The notes below the pieces were generated by a model that made no database searches, was not told the origin of the DNA, and worked only from the letters and a program-made list of their open reading frames with translations. From Frankia sp. R82 (GTDB lineage: Bacteria; Actinomycetota; Actinomycetes; Frankiales; Frankiaceae), in the NCBI RefSeq assembly GCF_023716925.1, contig NZ_JAMQQG010000284.1, forward strand, positions 1 to 54,061: 54,061 nucleotides of DNA. Reading direction: 5' to 3'. Within the stretch, counting starts at the first letter, position 1. Each line of letters opens with the position of its first letter. This document shows positions 44,481 through 53,969 of this stretch, one piece after another. The position numbers and the translations under genes are program-made.

Positions 44481-45437
44481 ATGCAAGACGATCAGATCGC
44501 TCCCCTGTCGGTCCCCGCCGCCGATCGCACCGTGGCGGCGGGGACCGACACGCGGCTCGACGCCCGGGGTACGGACGGACCCGACCAGGAGATGCGCGCC
44601 GTGGAGGTGACACCGCCATCTGAGGTCGTGGGAGCCCCTGGCCCACGAGGCGGCGTACGGCGGGGCGGGCGGGGCGGGCGTGGCGCGCGGGAGCGCATTC
44701 TCCGGGCGGCGGAACAGCTCTTCTACGCCGAGGGCGTCAACACCACCGGCATGGAGCGGCTCACCGAGGTCGCCCAGGTGTCGAAACGGACCTTCTATCA
44801 GCACTTCCCCAGCAAGAACGCCCTGGTGGCGGAGTACCTGCGGCGGCTGGACGCCCATCCGGTCGCCCGGGAGCGTGTCCTGCGCCGGGACGATCTGCCG
44901 GCCCGCGCCCGCCTGATCGCGCTGTTCGCCGACGATCTGTCCGGTGGCACGGCGGGCGGCGGAAGTACCGGCGCGACCACGGCCACCGCGGGCGTCGGGG
45001 GGGTGTACCGGATGCGAGGCTGCCCGTTCCACAACGCGGCGGTGGAGACGGCCGGCACCGTGCCCGACATCGAACAGGCGGTCGTCGAGCACAAGGCGGG
45101 ATTCACCCGACTGCTCATCGATACCGCCCGCGAGGCCGGTGCCGCCGATCCCGTCAGGCTCGGGCGCCAGCTCGCCGTGCTGTTCGAGGGCGCGGCCGCC
45201 CTGTCCACGTCCCTGAACGATCCCGCGCCCCTCGCCGACGCCCGTTCCGCGGCCCTCGTCCTGCTCGGTTCGGCGCTCGACGAGCCTGCCAGCCGCCCGG
45301 CCGACGGCCACGTCCGGGGCCGCGAGGGTCACCGCCGCGACCAGCCGGATCCCGGCCAGCCAGGGATGAAGTGTGACAAGGAAGGTCCTGCACAGGGGCG
45401 CCAATCAGACGATCGCGCCGCCCGCGGCATGCTGTAA
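44481..45437 (+). CDS. TetR-family regulator of the aldo/keto reductase
   Basis: A 318-residue regulator; the HTH is at about 72-118 (RILRAAEQLFYAEGVNTTGMERL ending near FYQHFPSKNALV). The first 70 residues form a disordered, Arg/Gly-rich extension, unusually long for TetR. The ligand domain includes a CPFHNAAVE segment. The C-terminal 40 residues are also low-complexity. It ends eight bases before the VIT-type gene and is divergent from the reductase. Two near-identical operators flank the divergent promoters. Confidence 0.88.
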   Translation: MQDDQIAPLSVPAADRTVAAGTDTRLDARGTDGPDQEMRAVEVTPPSEVVGAPGPRGGVRRGGRGGRGARERILRAAEQLFYAEGVNTTGMERLTEVAQVSKRTFYQHFPSKNALVAEYLRRLDAHPVARERVLRRDDLPARARLIALFADDLSGGTAGGGSTGATTATAGVGGVYRMRGCPFHNAAVETAGTVPDIEQAVVEHKAGFTRLLIDTAREAGAADPVRLGRQLAVLFEGAAALSTSLNDPAPLADARSAALVLLGSALDEPASRPADGHVRGREGHRRDQPDPGQPGMKCDKEGPAQGRQSDDRAARGML

Positions 45438-45445
45438 TCGCGAGC

Positions 45446-46159
45446 GTGGCGGCGCCGAGAACCAGGACGCGACATCGGGAACGGCACGGCGCGGAGCGGG
45501 CCGGATGGCTGCGGGCCGCCGTGCTTGGCGCGAACGACGGGCTGGTGTCGACGTCGAGTCTGGTGATCGGAGTCGCCGCGAGCGGCGCGTCCGGCAGTGC
45601 GATCCTCACCGCGGGTCTGGCCGGGCTCACCGCCGGGGCGCTGTCGATGGCGGCCGGCGAATACGTGTCGGTCAGCGCCCAGGCCGACGTCGAGCATGCC
45701 GACCGGGCGCAGGAAAAGGCGGAACTGGCCAGTACCCCCGCGGCGGAGTTGGACGAGCTGACCGGGATCTACGAACGGCGGGGCCTGCCCCCGGCGCTCG
45801 CCCGGCAGGTCGCCGAGGCGCTGACCGAGCGGGACGCGCTCGCCGCGCACCTGCGCGACGAACTCGGCCACAACGAGCAGAACCGGGCCCGGCCCCTGCA
45901 GGCCTCGGCCGCGTCGGCGAGCAGTTTCGCCGTCGGCGCGCTGGTGCCGTTCCTCGGCATGGCCGCGCCGCCCGGTTCGACGCGGCTCACCCTGATCGTC
46001 GTGGTCACCGTGATCGGTCTGGCGGTCGCCGGGGCGCTCGGCGCGCGCACCGCCGGGACGCCCCTCGCCCGTCCGACCCTACGGGTCGTGGTCGGTGGCT
46101 GCGCGGCGATGGCGGTGACGGCACTCGTCGGCGCGCTCGTCCACACGGCGGGTGTCTGA
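45446..46159 (+). CDS. VIT1/CCC1 family Fe2+/Mn2+ transporter
   Basis: A 237-residue membrane protein of the VIT/CCC1 family, which moves ferrous iron or manganese. The first helix pair contains LGANDGLVSTSSLVIG, the family signature, followed by GALSMAAGEYVSVSAQ. A cytosolic acidic helix region (about 83-143) is the metal-binding domain of the family and is followed by three more helices. The GTG start is eight bases after the TetR stop, so both are probably on one transcript. Confidence 0.92.
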   Translation: MAAPRTRTRHRERHGAERAGWLRAAVLGANDGLVSTSSLVIGVAASGASGSAILTAGLAGLTAGALSMAAGEYVSVSAQADVEHADRAQEKAELASTPAAELDELTGIYERRGLPPALARQVAEALTERDALAAHLRDELGHNEQNRARPLQASAASASSFAVGALVPFLGMAAPPGSTRLTLIVVVTVIGLAVAGALGARTAGTPLARPTLRVVVGGCAAMAVTALVGALVHTAGV

Positions 46160-46302
46160 CCCGCGTGACGGCGCGCCCGGAACGCACCCTCCGGTCCGCC
46201 ACGGGCCGGCCGGTCAGGTTCCGGGCATCGCACACAGACAGCTACGCCGAACCGTCCGCTCGATCGATGAGGATGGCGGGCGGACGGACCGGCAGGCCGG
46301 AC

Positions 46303-48033
46303 TCAGGTGTCGCGGGTGAGCAGGAAGGTGCCACCGGGGGCGCCGCCGCCGGTGGAGACGACGGCGACCTGGGCATCGGCGACCTGGCGCTCCCCGGCCA
46401 CACCGCGCAGCTGGGTGATCGCCTCGTGCAGGAAGCCGAAACCGTGCAGGCGCCCGGCGGAGAGCTGGCCACCGTGCGGGTTGAGCGGCAGAGAGCCGCC
46501 CAGGCCGATGGTCGTGCCGTCGCCGATGAAGTCGCTGGCCTCACCGAAGCCGCAGAAGCCGAGCGCCTCGATCCACGACAGGCAGTTGAACGAGAAACCG
46601 TCGTAGAGCAGGGCCACGTCGACGTCGGCCGGGGTCAGATCGGTGCGGGTCCACAGGTGCGTGGCGGGGCCGAGCACCATCGGTTCGTGGGTGAGGGTGC
46701 CCTGGTCCCAGGACGGGCGCTCGGTGATCTGAGTGCCGACGGCGTTGATCCGCACCACGCCGTTCGGCGCGTCACCGGCGGTCTCCGCGGCGGAGACGAT
46801 GACGGCGACCGAGCCGTCGCAGGGCACGTCGCAGTCGTACAGGCCGAACGGGGTCGAGATCATCCGGGCGGCGAAGTAGTCGTCCAACGTCAACGGGTCG
46901 CGGTAGACCGCGTTGGGGTTGCGGGCCGCGCCGGCGCGGGCGTTCACCGCGATCCGGCCGAGGACCTCCCGGTCCGCCTTGTACCGGTGCAGGTACTGGG
47001 AGGCGGCCAGGCCGATCCAGGTCCCGGCGGAGGCGGCGCCGTAGGGCAGCCGCCACTGGATGTCTCCCTCGAGCCGGCCACCCCCGCCGCCGACCAGGCC
47101 GCGGCGCTGGTAGTCGGTGTAGGTCGCCTCCCAGACGGTGCGCACGCACAGGACGTGGCGGCACAGCCCGGACGCGACGGCGAGCATCGCGGCGACGATC
47201 GCCCCCGACTGGCCGGGCTGGTCGAGCCCGCCGTGGAACCAGGTCGGACGCACGCCGAGGGCTTCCTCCAACGGCGCGATGCCACCCTCGGACATCCCGC
47301 CGCCGAGCCCGCCCGGGTAGGTGGAAATGCCGTCGATGTCGTCGCGGGTGAGCCCGGCGTCGGCGATCGCGGCAAGGCTCGCCTCGACCGCGAGGCTCAC
47401 CGGCGGGCGCCCGAGCCGCCGGCCGACCGCGGAGATTCCCACGCCGGAGAGCACGCTGCGCCGCTCGAACCGCTCGTCGCTCACCGGCGGACGCGCAGCG
47501 GGACGGGCCTCGTGGACCAGACCGGCACGATCCGGCTCGCCGGACGGGCGGAACACCGGCACCCACACGTCACCCGGTCCGTCCAGACGCTGCGGGTCGA
47601 ACCGCTGCTCGTCGAACGCGACGGTGACGGCGAGCCCCACCCGGGCGAGCTGCGCGATCTCGCTCGGATCGTCCACCAGCAGGTTCGAGGTGAGCCGCAC
47701 CCCGGGGGCGTCGTCGAGCTCCACCACGATCACGACATACGGCGGGGTGATCCCCGGCAGCCACATCTGGTGGTTGACGCTCACGCCGACGACGACACCC
47801 GTCGGGCCGACGGCGGCGTAGGCGAGCTCGGCGCCCGGGCAGTCCGGGCAGACCGACTCGCCGGGGTGCCGAAACCGCGCGCAGGTGGTGCACCGCGGCA
47901 GCCGCAGTTCGCCGTCCGCGCCGCCGGTCCAGAACGGCGCGACCTGCGGAACCAGCGCGGGCAGCGGCCGTTGCCACCCGGTGGTCACGATCGGGGCGGC
48001 CTCGACCGCGGCGGTCCGGTCGGAGCTGGGCAT
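46303..48033 (-). CDS. DUF35 (Zn-ribbon/OB)-thiolase-like fusion, lipid-transfer type
   Basis: A 576-residue fusion. The N-terminal zinc ribbon has C48, C51, C62 and C65 (CTTC...CPDC) and is followed by an OB-fold DUF35 domain to about 150. From about 190 to the end is a thiolase-like lipid-transfer domain. The place of the usual nucleophile Cys reads QPGQSG, so it probably does not do a classic thiolysis. Actinobacterial Ltp2-type proteins with DUF35 partners act as aldolases in steroid side-chain removal; this could be a fused version. The ATG at 48033 is one base from the stop of the thiolase gene (TGACATG). Confidence 0.85.
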   Translation of the reverse strand: MPSSDRTAAVEAAPIVTTGWQRPLPALVPQVAPFWTGGADGELRLPRCTTCARFRHPGESVCPDCPGAELAYAAVGPTGVVVGVSVNHQMWLPGITPPYVVIVVELDDAPGVRLTSNLLVDDPSEIAQLARVGLAVTVAFDEQRFDPQRLDGPGDVWVPVFRPSGEPDRAGLVHEARPAARPPVSDERFERRSVLSGVGISAVGRRLGRPPVSLAVEASLAAIADAGLTRDDIDGISTYPGGLGGGMSEGGIAPLEEALGVRPTWFHGGLDQPGQSGAIVAAMLAVASGLCRHVLCVRTVWEATYTDYQRRGLVGGGGGRLEGDIQWRLPYGAASAGTWIGLAASQYLHRYKADREVLGRIAVNARAGAARNPNAVYRDPLTLDDYFAARMISTPFGLYDCDVPCDGSVAVIVSAAETAGDAPNGVVRINAVGTQITERPSWDQGTLTHEPMVLGPATHLWTRTDLTPADVDVALLYDGFSFNCLSWIEALGFCGFGEASDFIGDGTTIGLGGSLPLNPHGGQLSAGRLHGFGFLHEAITQLRGVAGERQVADAQVAVVSTGGGAPGGTFLLTRDT

Positions 48034-48034
48034 G

Positions 48035-49237
48035 TCAGGCTGCCGCCTTCTCGAGGATGTGGACGCCGCAGGCGCTGCCGAGGCCGATGACGTGGGCCAG
48101 CCCGACGCGGGCGCCCTCGATCTGGCGGTCGCCGGCCTCGCCGCGCAGGTGGGTCGCGATCTCCCAGATGTTCGCGATACCGGTGGCGGACACCGGGTGC
48201 CCCTTGGACTCCAGCCCACCGGAGACGTTCACCGGGGTGGTGCCGTCGCGCCAGGTGGCCCCGGAGTTGAAGAAGTCGACCGCGCCACCGGGCGGGCACA
48301 GCCGCAGGTTGTCGTAGTGGACGAGCTCGGCGGTGGCGAAGCAGTCGTGCAGTTCGACGAGATCGAGGTCATCGGGCCCGACGCCGGCCTGCTCGTAGGC
48401 CTGGTTGGCGGCGGCCCGGGTAAGGGTGTTGACATCGGGCAGGACCTGGCAGGCCTCCTGCCACGGGTCACTGGTCAGCACCGAGGCGCTGATCTTCACG
48501 GCCCGGCGCTGCTGCTCGAGCGAGAGGGTACGCAGCTTCGACTCGCTGACGACGACCGCCGCGGCGCCGCCGTCGCAGTTGGCCGAGCACATCGGCCGGG
48601 TGTTCGGGTAGGCGACCATGACGTCGTTCATGATCTGCTCGAGGGTGAACCGCTTCTGGTAGGACGCCAGCGGGTTCAAGGTCGAGTGGGCATGGTTCTT
48701 CTCGGAGATCCGCGCGAACAGCTCGAAGTCGGCGCCGCCGTACTTGTGGCCGTATTCCATGCCGATCTGCGCGAACACGCCGGGCATCGTCTCGGTGCCG
48801 ATCCGCCCGTCGAGTGGGGCGACCGCGCCGAACCGGCCCTGCGGCGACCAGGTGTCGCCCTGCTCCTTGGTGGTTCCGCCGGCGAGCAGCCCCGCTCCGG
48901 ACAGCTTCTCGACGCCGACCGCAAGGCCCACGTCGGCCTCGCCGGCCCGGATCGCCATGATGGCGACGCGCAGCGCGGTCGCCCCGGTGGCGCAGGCGTT
49001 GGCCACGTTGAACACCGGAATGCCGGTCTGTCCGATCTGCTTCTGCAGCTGCTGACCGAAGCTCGCCGCGGCCCGCATCAGGTTGCCCGCCGCCAGCACG
49101 CCCACGTCCCGCATGTGCAGGCCCGCGTCGCCGAGCGCGCCGCGGGCCGCCTGCGCCCCCAGGTCCACCGTGTCAAGATCCGGGTGCTTGCCGAACTTCG
49201 TCATGTGGATGCCGAGGATCCACACGTTCTCCGCCAT
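48035..49237 (-). CDS. Thiolase family protein (SCP2-type acetyl-CoA acetyltransferase-like)
   Basis: A 400-residue thiolase with catalytic C82 (NACATGATAL), His in VELHDCFAT and the C-terminal SKGHPVSATG loop. The ATG at 49237 has AGGAG seven bases upstream. It may cleave or form beta-ketoacyl-CoA bonds on sterol or fatty substrates. It is the second gene of the three-gene leftward cluster. Confidence 0.9.
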   Translation of the reverse strand: MAENVWILGIHMTKFGKHPDLDTVDLGAQAARGALGDAGLHMRDVGVLAAGNLMRAAASFGQQLQKQIGQTGIPVFNVANACATGATALRVAIMAIRAGEADVGLAVGVEKLSGAGLLAGGTTKEQGDTWSPQGRFGAVAPLDGRIGTETMPGVFAQIGMEYGHKYGGADFELFARISEKNHAHSTLNPLASYQKRFTLEQIMNDVMVAYPNTRPMCSANCDGGAAAVVVSESKLRTLSLEQQRRAVKISASVLTSDPWQEACQVLPDVNTLTRAAANQAYEQAGVGPDDLDLVELHDCFATAELVHYDNLRLCPPGGAVDFFNSGATWRDGTTPVNVSGGLESKGHPVSATGIANIWEIATHLRGEAGDRQIEGARVGLAHVIGLGSACGVHILEKAAA

Positions 49238-49294
49238 CGCCCTACTCCTGTCCCACGCCGTCCGATGCCGTCCGATGCCGTCAGCCCGGCACCG

Positions 49295-49690
49295 TCAGCC
49301 AGCTGGTTCGAAGCCGAACCCGACCGCTTCGGTGCCGGCCGCGTCCGCACCCAGCGGAACCGTCGTCAGCCGCAGCTTCATCCCGACCCGGACGTGCTCC
49401 GGGTCCGCCGGCACGTTCACCACGTTGGCCCGCACGGACGTCCCGCCGCAGTCGACCACGCCGGCCACGAACGGCACCGGGATCCCCGGCGCCGCGTACG
49501 ACACGATCGTGAACGCCCGAAGCTCACCCTCCGTCGGCACATCGACGACGCGGAACACGTCCGCCTCGCAGGCCGCGCAGGCGTTGCGACGGTCGAAGTA
49601 CCGGGCGCCGCACGCGGTGCACTCGTGTGCCGTGAGATGCGGAGTTCCGGTCAGGACGAGATAGTCGACGAGCGGGACGCGTTCGCTCAC
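49295..49690 (-). CDS. DUF35 Zn-ribbon/OB-fold protein
   Basis: A 131-residue protein with a CTACGARYFDRRNACAAC zinc ribbon and an OB fold. The GTG at 49690 is preceded by GGGAGG at four bases. It starts the leftward cluster and is divergent from the P450 gene. In related clusters such proteins partner with thiolase-like proteins and bind acyl-CoA. Confidence 0.88.
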   Translation of the reverse strand: MSERVPLVDYLVLTGTPHLTAHECTACGARYFDRRNACAACEADVFRVVDVPTEGELRAFTIVSYAAPGIPVPFVAGVVDCGGTSVRANVVNVPADPEHVRVGMKLRLTTVPLGADAAGTEAVGFGFEPAG

Positions 49691-50148
49691 GGGCCCTCCC
49701 TGCAGAGGCGACGGAATCGGGACGTGGCCGGCGGCCGACGAGGGGGAAACGAGGGGATCGGTCAGGCCATCGGGGGCCCTGACCGGCCAGGAAGTCGGGC
49801 CAACCACGCATCCCAGGCAGCTGCACAGTAGCGCACCAGCGGCGCCGGCGCCGGTGTTGCGGCACTTCATGATCCACGGTCCGAGCCCGTCGGAAGACAC
49901 CAGAAGCTGGACGGAGTATAGTTTTCGTGATGATCAGATTAGCCGGTTTGCAACCGCGGTCTCCACTGTCTGGCCAGGCCTTATGGCGGCAGTGGGGGCG
50001 GGAGCCGGCGGCCGTGATCTCTCCGCACGCAGATGGGCACGTCAGGTATTCGTGAGGATGCCTGCCCGTGTCGCCGGACCCGGTCCAGCGCGATCCGGGC
50101 CACGCCGTGCACAGGCGCCACGCCGGAATTCCCCAAAGGAGCTCGCGC
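49691..50148. other. Divergent intergenic region between DUF35 and P450 genes
   Basis: 458 bases holding the promoters of both clusters. An A/T-rich part near 49915-49950 has TATAGT (49917-49922, plus strand) and, overlapping it, TATACT on the minus strand. I saw no clear KstR operator. No small gene was recognised. Confidence 0.45.
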
Positions 50149-51348
50149 ATGTCGGTGACCAGCCCCAGCGACGTCTATTACGACCCGTACGATCCTGAGA
50201 TCGACACCGATCCGTACCCGGTGTGGAAGCGGATGCGGGATGAGGCGCCGCTCTACTACAACGAGAAGCACGACTTCTGGGCGCTCACCCGGTACGAGGA
50301 CGTGGAGCCCGCGCTCGGCGACTGGAACACCTATCGGTCCGGCGAAGGAACGGTGCTGGAGTTCGTCAAGGCGGGTATCACCTTTCCCCCCGGGGCGATC
50401 CTCTTCGAGGACCCGCCGATTCACGACCTGCACCGCAAGCTCCTCATCCGGGTCTTCTCCCCACGGGCGATGAACGCGCTTGAGGACAAGGTCCGCGGGT
50501 ACTGTGCGCACACGCTCGATCCCCTCGTGGGCGCCGACCGCTTCGACTTCATCGAGGATCTCGGCGCCCAGATGCCGATGCGGACCATCGGCTACCTGCT
50601 CGGTATCCCCGAGGAGGACCAAGTGGCGCTGCGCGACCAGATCGACGATGGCCTTCGGCTCAACGCCGACGGCAGCCTCAGCGACTATCAGCGTTCCGGG
50701 GACTTCAGCCCCGAGTCGTTCGGTGACTATGTCGACTGGCGTGCCAAGCACCCCTCGGACGACCTGATGACCCAGCTGCTCAACGCCGAGTTCGAGGACG
50801 AGAACGGCACGGTGCGCAAGCTGACCCGGGAGCAGGTCGTCACCGTCGCCTTCCTGCTGGCCGGCGCCGGCAACGAGACCACCACCCGGCTGATCGGCTG
50901 GACCGGCAAGGTCCTCGGCGAGAACCCCGACCAGCTGCGGGAGCTTGCCGCGGACCGGTCGCTCATCCCGAACGCCATCGAGGAGCTGCTGCGCTACGAG
51001 GCGCCGAGCCCCGTGCAGGCCCGCAAGCTGTCCCGCGACGTGACCCACCACGGTCAGACCGTGGAAGCCGGCCAGATCATGCTGCTGCTCAACGCCTCGG
51101 CGAACCGCGACGAGCGGCGCTTCCCCGACCCCGACCGGTTCGACATCCACCGCAGCGCACGCCACCTCAGCTTCGGCTACGGCATCCACCACTGCCTGGG
51201 TGCCGCGCTTGCCCGGCTCGAGGGGCGGGTCGCCCTCGACGAGGTCCTCAAGCGCTTCCCGAGCTGGGAGGTCGACTGGGACAACGCCGTTCAGGCCCGC
51301 ACCTCGACCGTGCGCGGCTGGGAGAAGCTGCCGGTCTTCATCCGGTAG
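50149..51348 (+). CDS. Cytochrome P450
   Basis: A 399-residue soluble bacterial P450. The heme Cys is C349 in FGYGIHHCLG; the I-helix is AGAGNETTT and the K-helix EELLR. AAAGGAG is seven bases from the ATG. It is divergent from the DUF35-thiolase cluster and next to a TetR gene, so it probably hydroxylates a steroid or terpenoid in the same pathway. A stem-loop terminator follows at 51426. Confidence 0.95.
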   Translation: MSVTSPSDVYYDPYDPEIDTDPYPVWKRMRDEAPLYYNEKHDFWALTRYEDVEPALGDWNTYRSGEGTVLEFVKAGITFPPGAILFEDPPIHDLHRKLLIRVFSPRAMNALEDKVRGYCAHTLDPLVGADRFDFIEDLGAQMPMRTIGYLLGIPEEDQVALRDQIDDGLRLNADGSLSDYQRSGDFSPESFGDYVDWRAKHPSDDLMTQLLNAEFEDENGTVRKLTREQVVTVAFLLAGAGNETTTRLIGWTGKVLGENPDQLRELAADRSLIPNAIEELLRYEAPSPVQARKLSRDVTHHGQTVEAGQIMLLLNASANRDERRFPDPDRFDIHRSARHLSFGYGIHHCLGAALARLEGRVALDEVLKRFPSWEVDWDNAVQARTSTVRGWEKLPVFIR

Positions 51349-51368
51349 GTAGCGCATACCGGTCGGCA

Positions 51369-51400
51369 CCGGCACACCGGCACACCGGCACACCGGCACC
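51369..51400 (+). repeat. Four 8-bp tandem repeats
   Basis: Three copies of ccggcaca and a fourth with one change, in the 3' untranslated region of the P450 gene. Confidence 0.85.
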
Positions 51401-51425
51401 GACAGGTTGCCCACCCCGCCACGAC

Positions 51426-51456
51426 GGCCCGCTCCCCTCCGGAGCGGGCCGTTTGT
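51426..51456 (+). terminator. Intrinsic-type terminator after the P450 gene
   Basis: A perfect 10-bp stem GGCCCGCTCC (51426-51435)/GGAGCGGGCC (51441-51450) with loop CCTCC, followed by gtttgt. Confidence 0.8.
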
Positions 51457-51701
51457 CGTTCGTACGACGACATGCTGGCGACTCTGTCTCATTCACCTGG
51501 TAAAAGGCCGGGAAGATGACCGACAATGAGCCGGACGACCAGGCAGCCGGCAGGCCGTGGCCGACCATCACGTGTCGGGTGTCACAGCGGCGACGTCGGT
51601 CAGCGGCCCGACGCCCGTACAGCATGTCGACCGGAGAACCTGCGCCGGAGAACGCGGCGTGCGCCGGCCGAGTCGGTGACACAGCGCCCGAGAGGACCAA
51701 G

Positions 51702-52388
51702 GTGCCCGAACGTACTGATCGCGGAGCCGCCCTGCCCAACGCGTCCCGTGCCCGGCGCGACGTCGGCGAGCTGAACAAGCGCCGCGGCACCGGACGCACC
51801 CGGCGCGGACGGCAGACTCGCGGCCAGCTGGTCGACGCGGCCCGCACCGTCTTCGAACGCGACGGCTTCCTCCATGCCCGGGTTGCCGACATCTGTGATC
51901 TGGCGGGGCTGTCGCACGGCTCCTTCTACACGTACTTCCACTCGAAGGAGGAGGTCTTCCGGGAGGTCGTCGACTCGGTCGAACTCGACCTGCTCACCCC
52001 GGAACCGGTACCGGCGGGCACCGACGCGATCGCCCGGATCCGCGCGGCGAACCGCCACTACCTCGAGACCTACGCCGCCAACGCCAAGATCATGCGTGTG
52101 ATCCAGCAGGTGTCCACCTTCGACGCGGACGTACGGCGAATCCGGACCGAACGCCACGACGAGTTCGCCCTGGCCATCGAGCGGCGGACCCGGTCCCTGC
52201 AGGCCGCCGAGCTCGCCGATCGCCAGGTCGACGCCGCCTACGCCGCGCAGGCCCTCGGTGGCATGGTCGCCTACTTCGCCGAGCTGCTGTTCAACTCCGA
52301 GAACGCCGTCGGTTTCGACCTGGACGCCTCCGTCGACCAGCTCACCCTGCTGTGGCGCAACGCCCTGGGTATCAGTGCCGACGAGTAG
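51702..52388 (+). CDS. TetR-family regulator
   Basis: A 228-residue regulator if started at GTG 51702, which has AGAGG about five bases upstream. A longer frame from ATG 51516 exists, but its extra 62 residues look non-conserved. The HTH follows RGQLVDAARTVFERDGF and ends SHGSFYTYFHSKEEVF. The C-terminal ligand domain is of normal length. It likely regulates the P450 and thiolase clusters. Confidence 0.85.
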   Translation: MPERTDRGAALPNASRARRDVGELNKRRGTGRTRRGRQTRGQLVDAARTVFERDGFLHARVADICDLAGLSHGSFYTYFHSKEEVFREVVDSVELDLLTPEPVPAGTDAIARIRAANRHYLETYAANAKIMRVIQQVSTFDADVRRIRTERHDEFALAIERRTRSLQAAELADRQVDAAYAAQALGGMVAYFAELLFNSENAVGFDLDASVDQLTLLWRNALGISADE

Positions 52389-52427
52389 CCGCCCGGACCT
52401 CGGTTGACCCGCAGCCGCCGTCGGCTG

Positions 52428-53066
52428 TCAACGCACGGCATCGGGAACGTGCCGGGCGCCGACGAGCACCAGCGCGGCACGTTGTCGAAGGACGACCGGC
52501 AGCTGGTCCGAGCCATCCGCCGACCACTGCCAGATGGCGTCGATGGTGATGGCCTTCAACATGGTCGCCAGCGCCGTGACACTGACCCGCTCGGGTAGCT
52601 GACCCGCTTCAAGCGCCGGTTGCAGAAGTGCGAGAAAAGCCTGCTCCAGCCCGAACGACTCGCCTTCGATCGCGGATCCCCGCGGCATGCTCATCTGAGC
52701 ATCCAGAATCCGGCGCAACGCCGCCCGCGGCACCCGTTGCACCCGCCGGCCGAGCCGGTTCATCATCCGGTCGACCGCGGCGTCCAGCTCCCGCCCGGCG
52801 GCGACCTCCGCGAGGGCGTCCTCGTACACCACCCCGGCCGTGATCCAGCCGGTGTGCAGGAGGATGTCCTCCTTACGCGCGAAATGCAGATAGAAGGTCG
52901 CCTTGGAGACGCCGGCCCGGGTCGCGATCTCCTCGGCCGTCGTTCGCTCGAAGCCGTCTTCATAGCCGCGCTGCGCCCACAGCTCCAACGCGGCCCGCAG
53001 AATCGCGCGCCGGGTGTCTCGGGAACGTTCCTGGGCAAGCTGTGAACGCTTGGGAACCGCCCCCAT
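52428..53066 (-). CDS. TetR-family regulator
   Basis: A 212-residue regulator. The HTH is at about 20-66 with GVSKATFYLHFARKEDIL. The ATG at 53066 gives MGAVPKRSQL; a longer start at 53126 would overlap the SnoaL gene. It is convergent with the neighbouring TetR gene and is five bases downstream of the SnoaL-like gene, so it is probably in the same operon. Confidence 0.88.
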   Translation of the reverse strand: MGAVPKRSQLAQERSRDTRRAILRAALELWAQRGYEDGFERTTAEEIATRAGVSKATFYLHFARKEDILLHTGWITAGVVYEDALAEVAAGRELDAAVDRMMNRLGRRVQRVPRAALRRILDAQMSMPRGSAIEGESFGLEQAFLALLQPALEAGQLPERVSVTALATMLKAITIDAIWQWSADGSDQLPVVLRQRAALVLVGARHVPDAVR

Positions 53067-53071
53067 CCGCG

Positions 53072-53563
53072 TCAGCGCGCGGGTCGGTCGGACAGCCCGT
53101 CCGCCGTGATGAACTGGCACCGGCACGAGCGGATACGCCAGCCGTCCGGGGTGCGCACAAGATCGTCGGTGTAGACCGCGTTCCGGGGAACGCCATCGGT
53201 GCGGTCGATGAACAACAGGTTGCGGGTGGTCCGGGCGGTGTCCGCGCCGAGCATCTCGATCACCGGCGGGCCGCCGAGGTGCAGACCGCCGGGGGCGGCC
53301 GTCGCCATCCGGCGCAGGCCCGCATGGCCGTCGAAGGTCCGCCCGTACACGTGGTAGACGGCGTCGGGGGTGAACAGGGCGACCCAGCCTTCGGCGTCGT
53401 CCAGGTCGAGGGCCAGGCAGTAGCGGGCCAGCAGCTGGCTGATCGCCACCTGGTCGACCGGGCCGGGCAGCCGGGCCTCCGCGCCGGACAGCGGTGACGT
53501 GGAACCGTCAGGGCTGGGTTCCGACGGGGTGGAGGCCGGTGGAACGGAGGATGCAACGGTCAC
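53072..53563 (-). CDS. SnoaL-like (NTF2-fold) protein
   Basis: A 163-residue cone-fold protein. After about 35 flexible residues, ISQLLARYCLALDLDDAEGWVALFTPDAVYHVYG is split across the expected first helix and strand. It resembles hydroxysteroid dehydratase/isomerase-type proteins of the NTF2 superfamily. The GTG at 53563 has GGAG six bases upstream. It is a paralogue of the next gene (53574-53969). Confidence 0.85.
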   Translation of the reverse strand: MTVASSVPPASTPSEPSPDGSTSPLSGAEARLPGPVDQVAISQLLARYCLALDLDDAEGWVALFTPDAVYHVYGRTFDGHAGLRRMATAAPGGLHLGGPPVIEMLGADTARTTRNLLFIDRTDGVPRNAVYTDDLVRTPDGWRIRSCRCQFITADGLSDRPAR

Positions 53564-53573
53564 GGCGAACTCC

Positions 53574-53969
53574 TCAGGACCTGCTGGCGAGCACGGCGTC
53601 GCGGCGGGCGATCCGCCAGCGGTCTCCGTCCCGGGCCAGGGTGTCGGTGTACCGGCCGATCAGACGCGGCTCGGGTGCGGGGCTACCGAGGCCGAAGTAC
53701 AGAAAGTCCGAGACGGCCACGGCGCTGTCGCCGTCGATCTCCACGACGGTGTTGACCGTGACGTGCCGGCCCCGCTGCTCCGCCGTACCCTGCGACTTCT
53801 CGAAGAACGCGGTGAGCTCGGCCGCGCCCCGGTGCTCCGCGCCGAAGGCGAACACGGCGTCGGGGGTGAACAGCGCGACCACGTCGGCCAGCTTCCCGTC
53901 ATCGAGCAGATGGCAGTAGCGGGACAGGGTGTCGCGGATGGCGAGCTCGTCGGCCACGGCATCGGACAT
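53574..53969 (-). CDS. SnoaL-like (NTF2-fold) protein
   Basis: A 131-residue protein sharing IRDTLSRYCHLLDDGK and VALFTPDAVFAFG with its neighbour. The ATG at 53969 has GAGGAG five bases upstream. It is ten bases upstream of the second copy and the first gene of the operon that also carries the TetR gene. It may act on a steroid or polyketide. Confidence 0.87.
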   Translation of the reverse strand: MSDAVADELAIRDTLSRYCHLLDDGKLADVVALFTPDAVFAFGAEHRGAAELTAFFEKSQGTAEQRGRHVTVNTVVEIDGDSAVAVSDFLYFGLGSPAPEPRLIGRYTDTLARDGDRWRIARRDAVLASRS

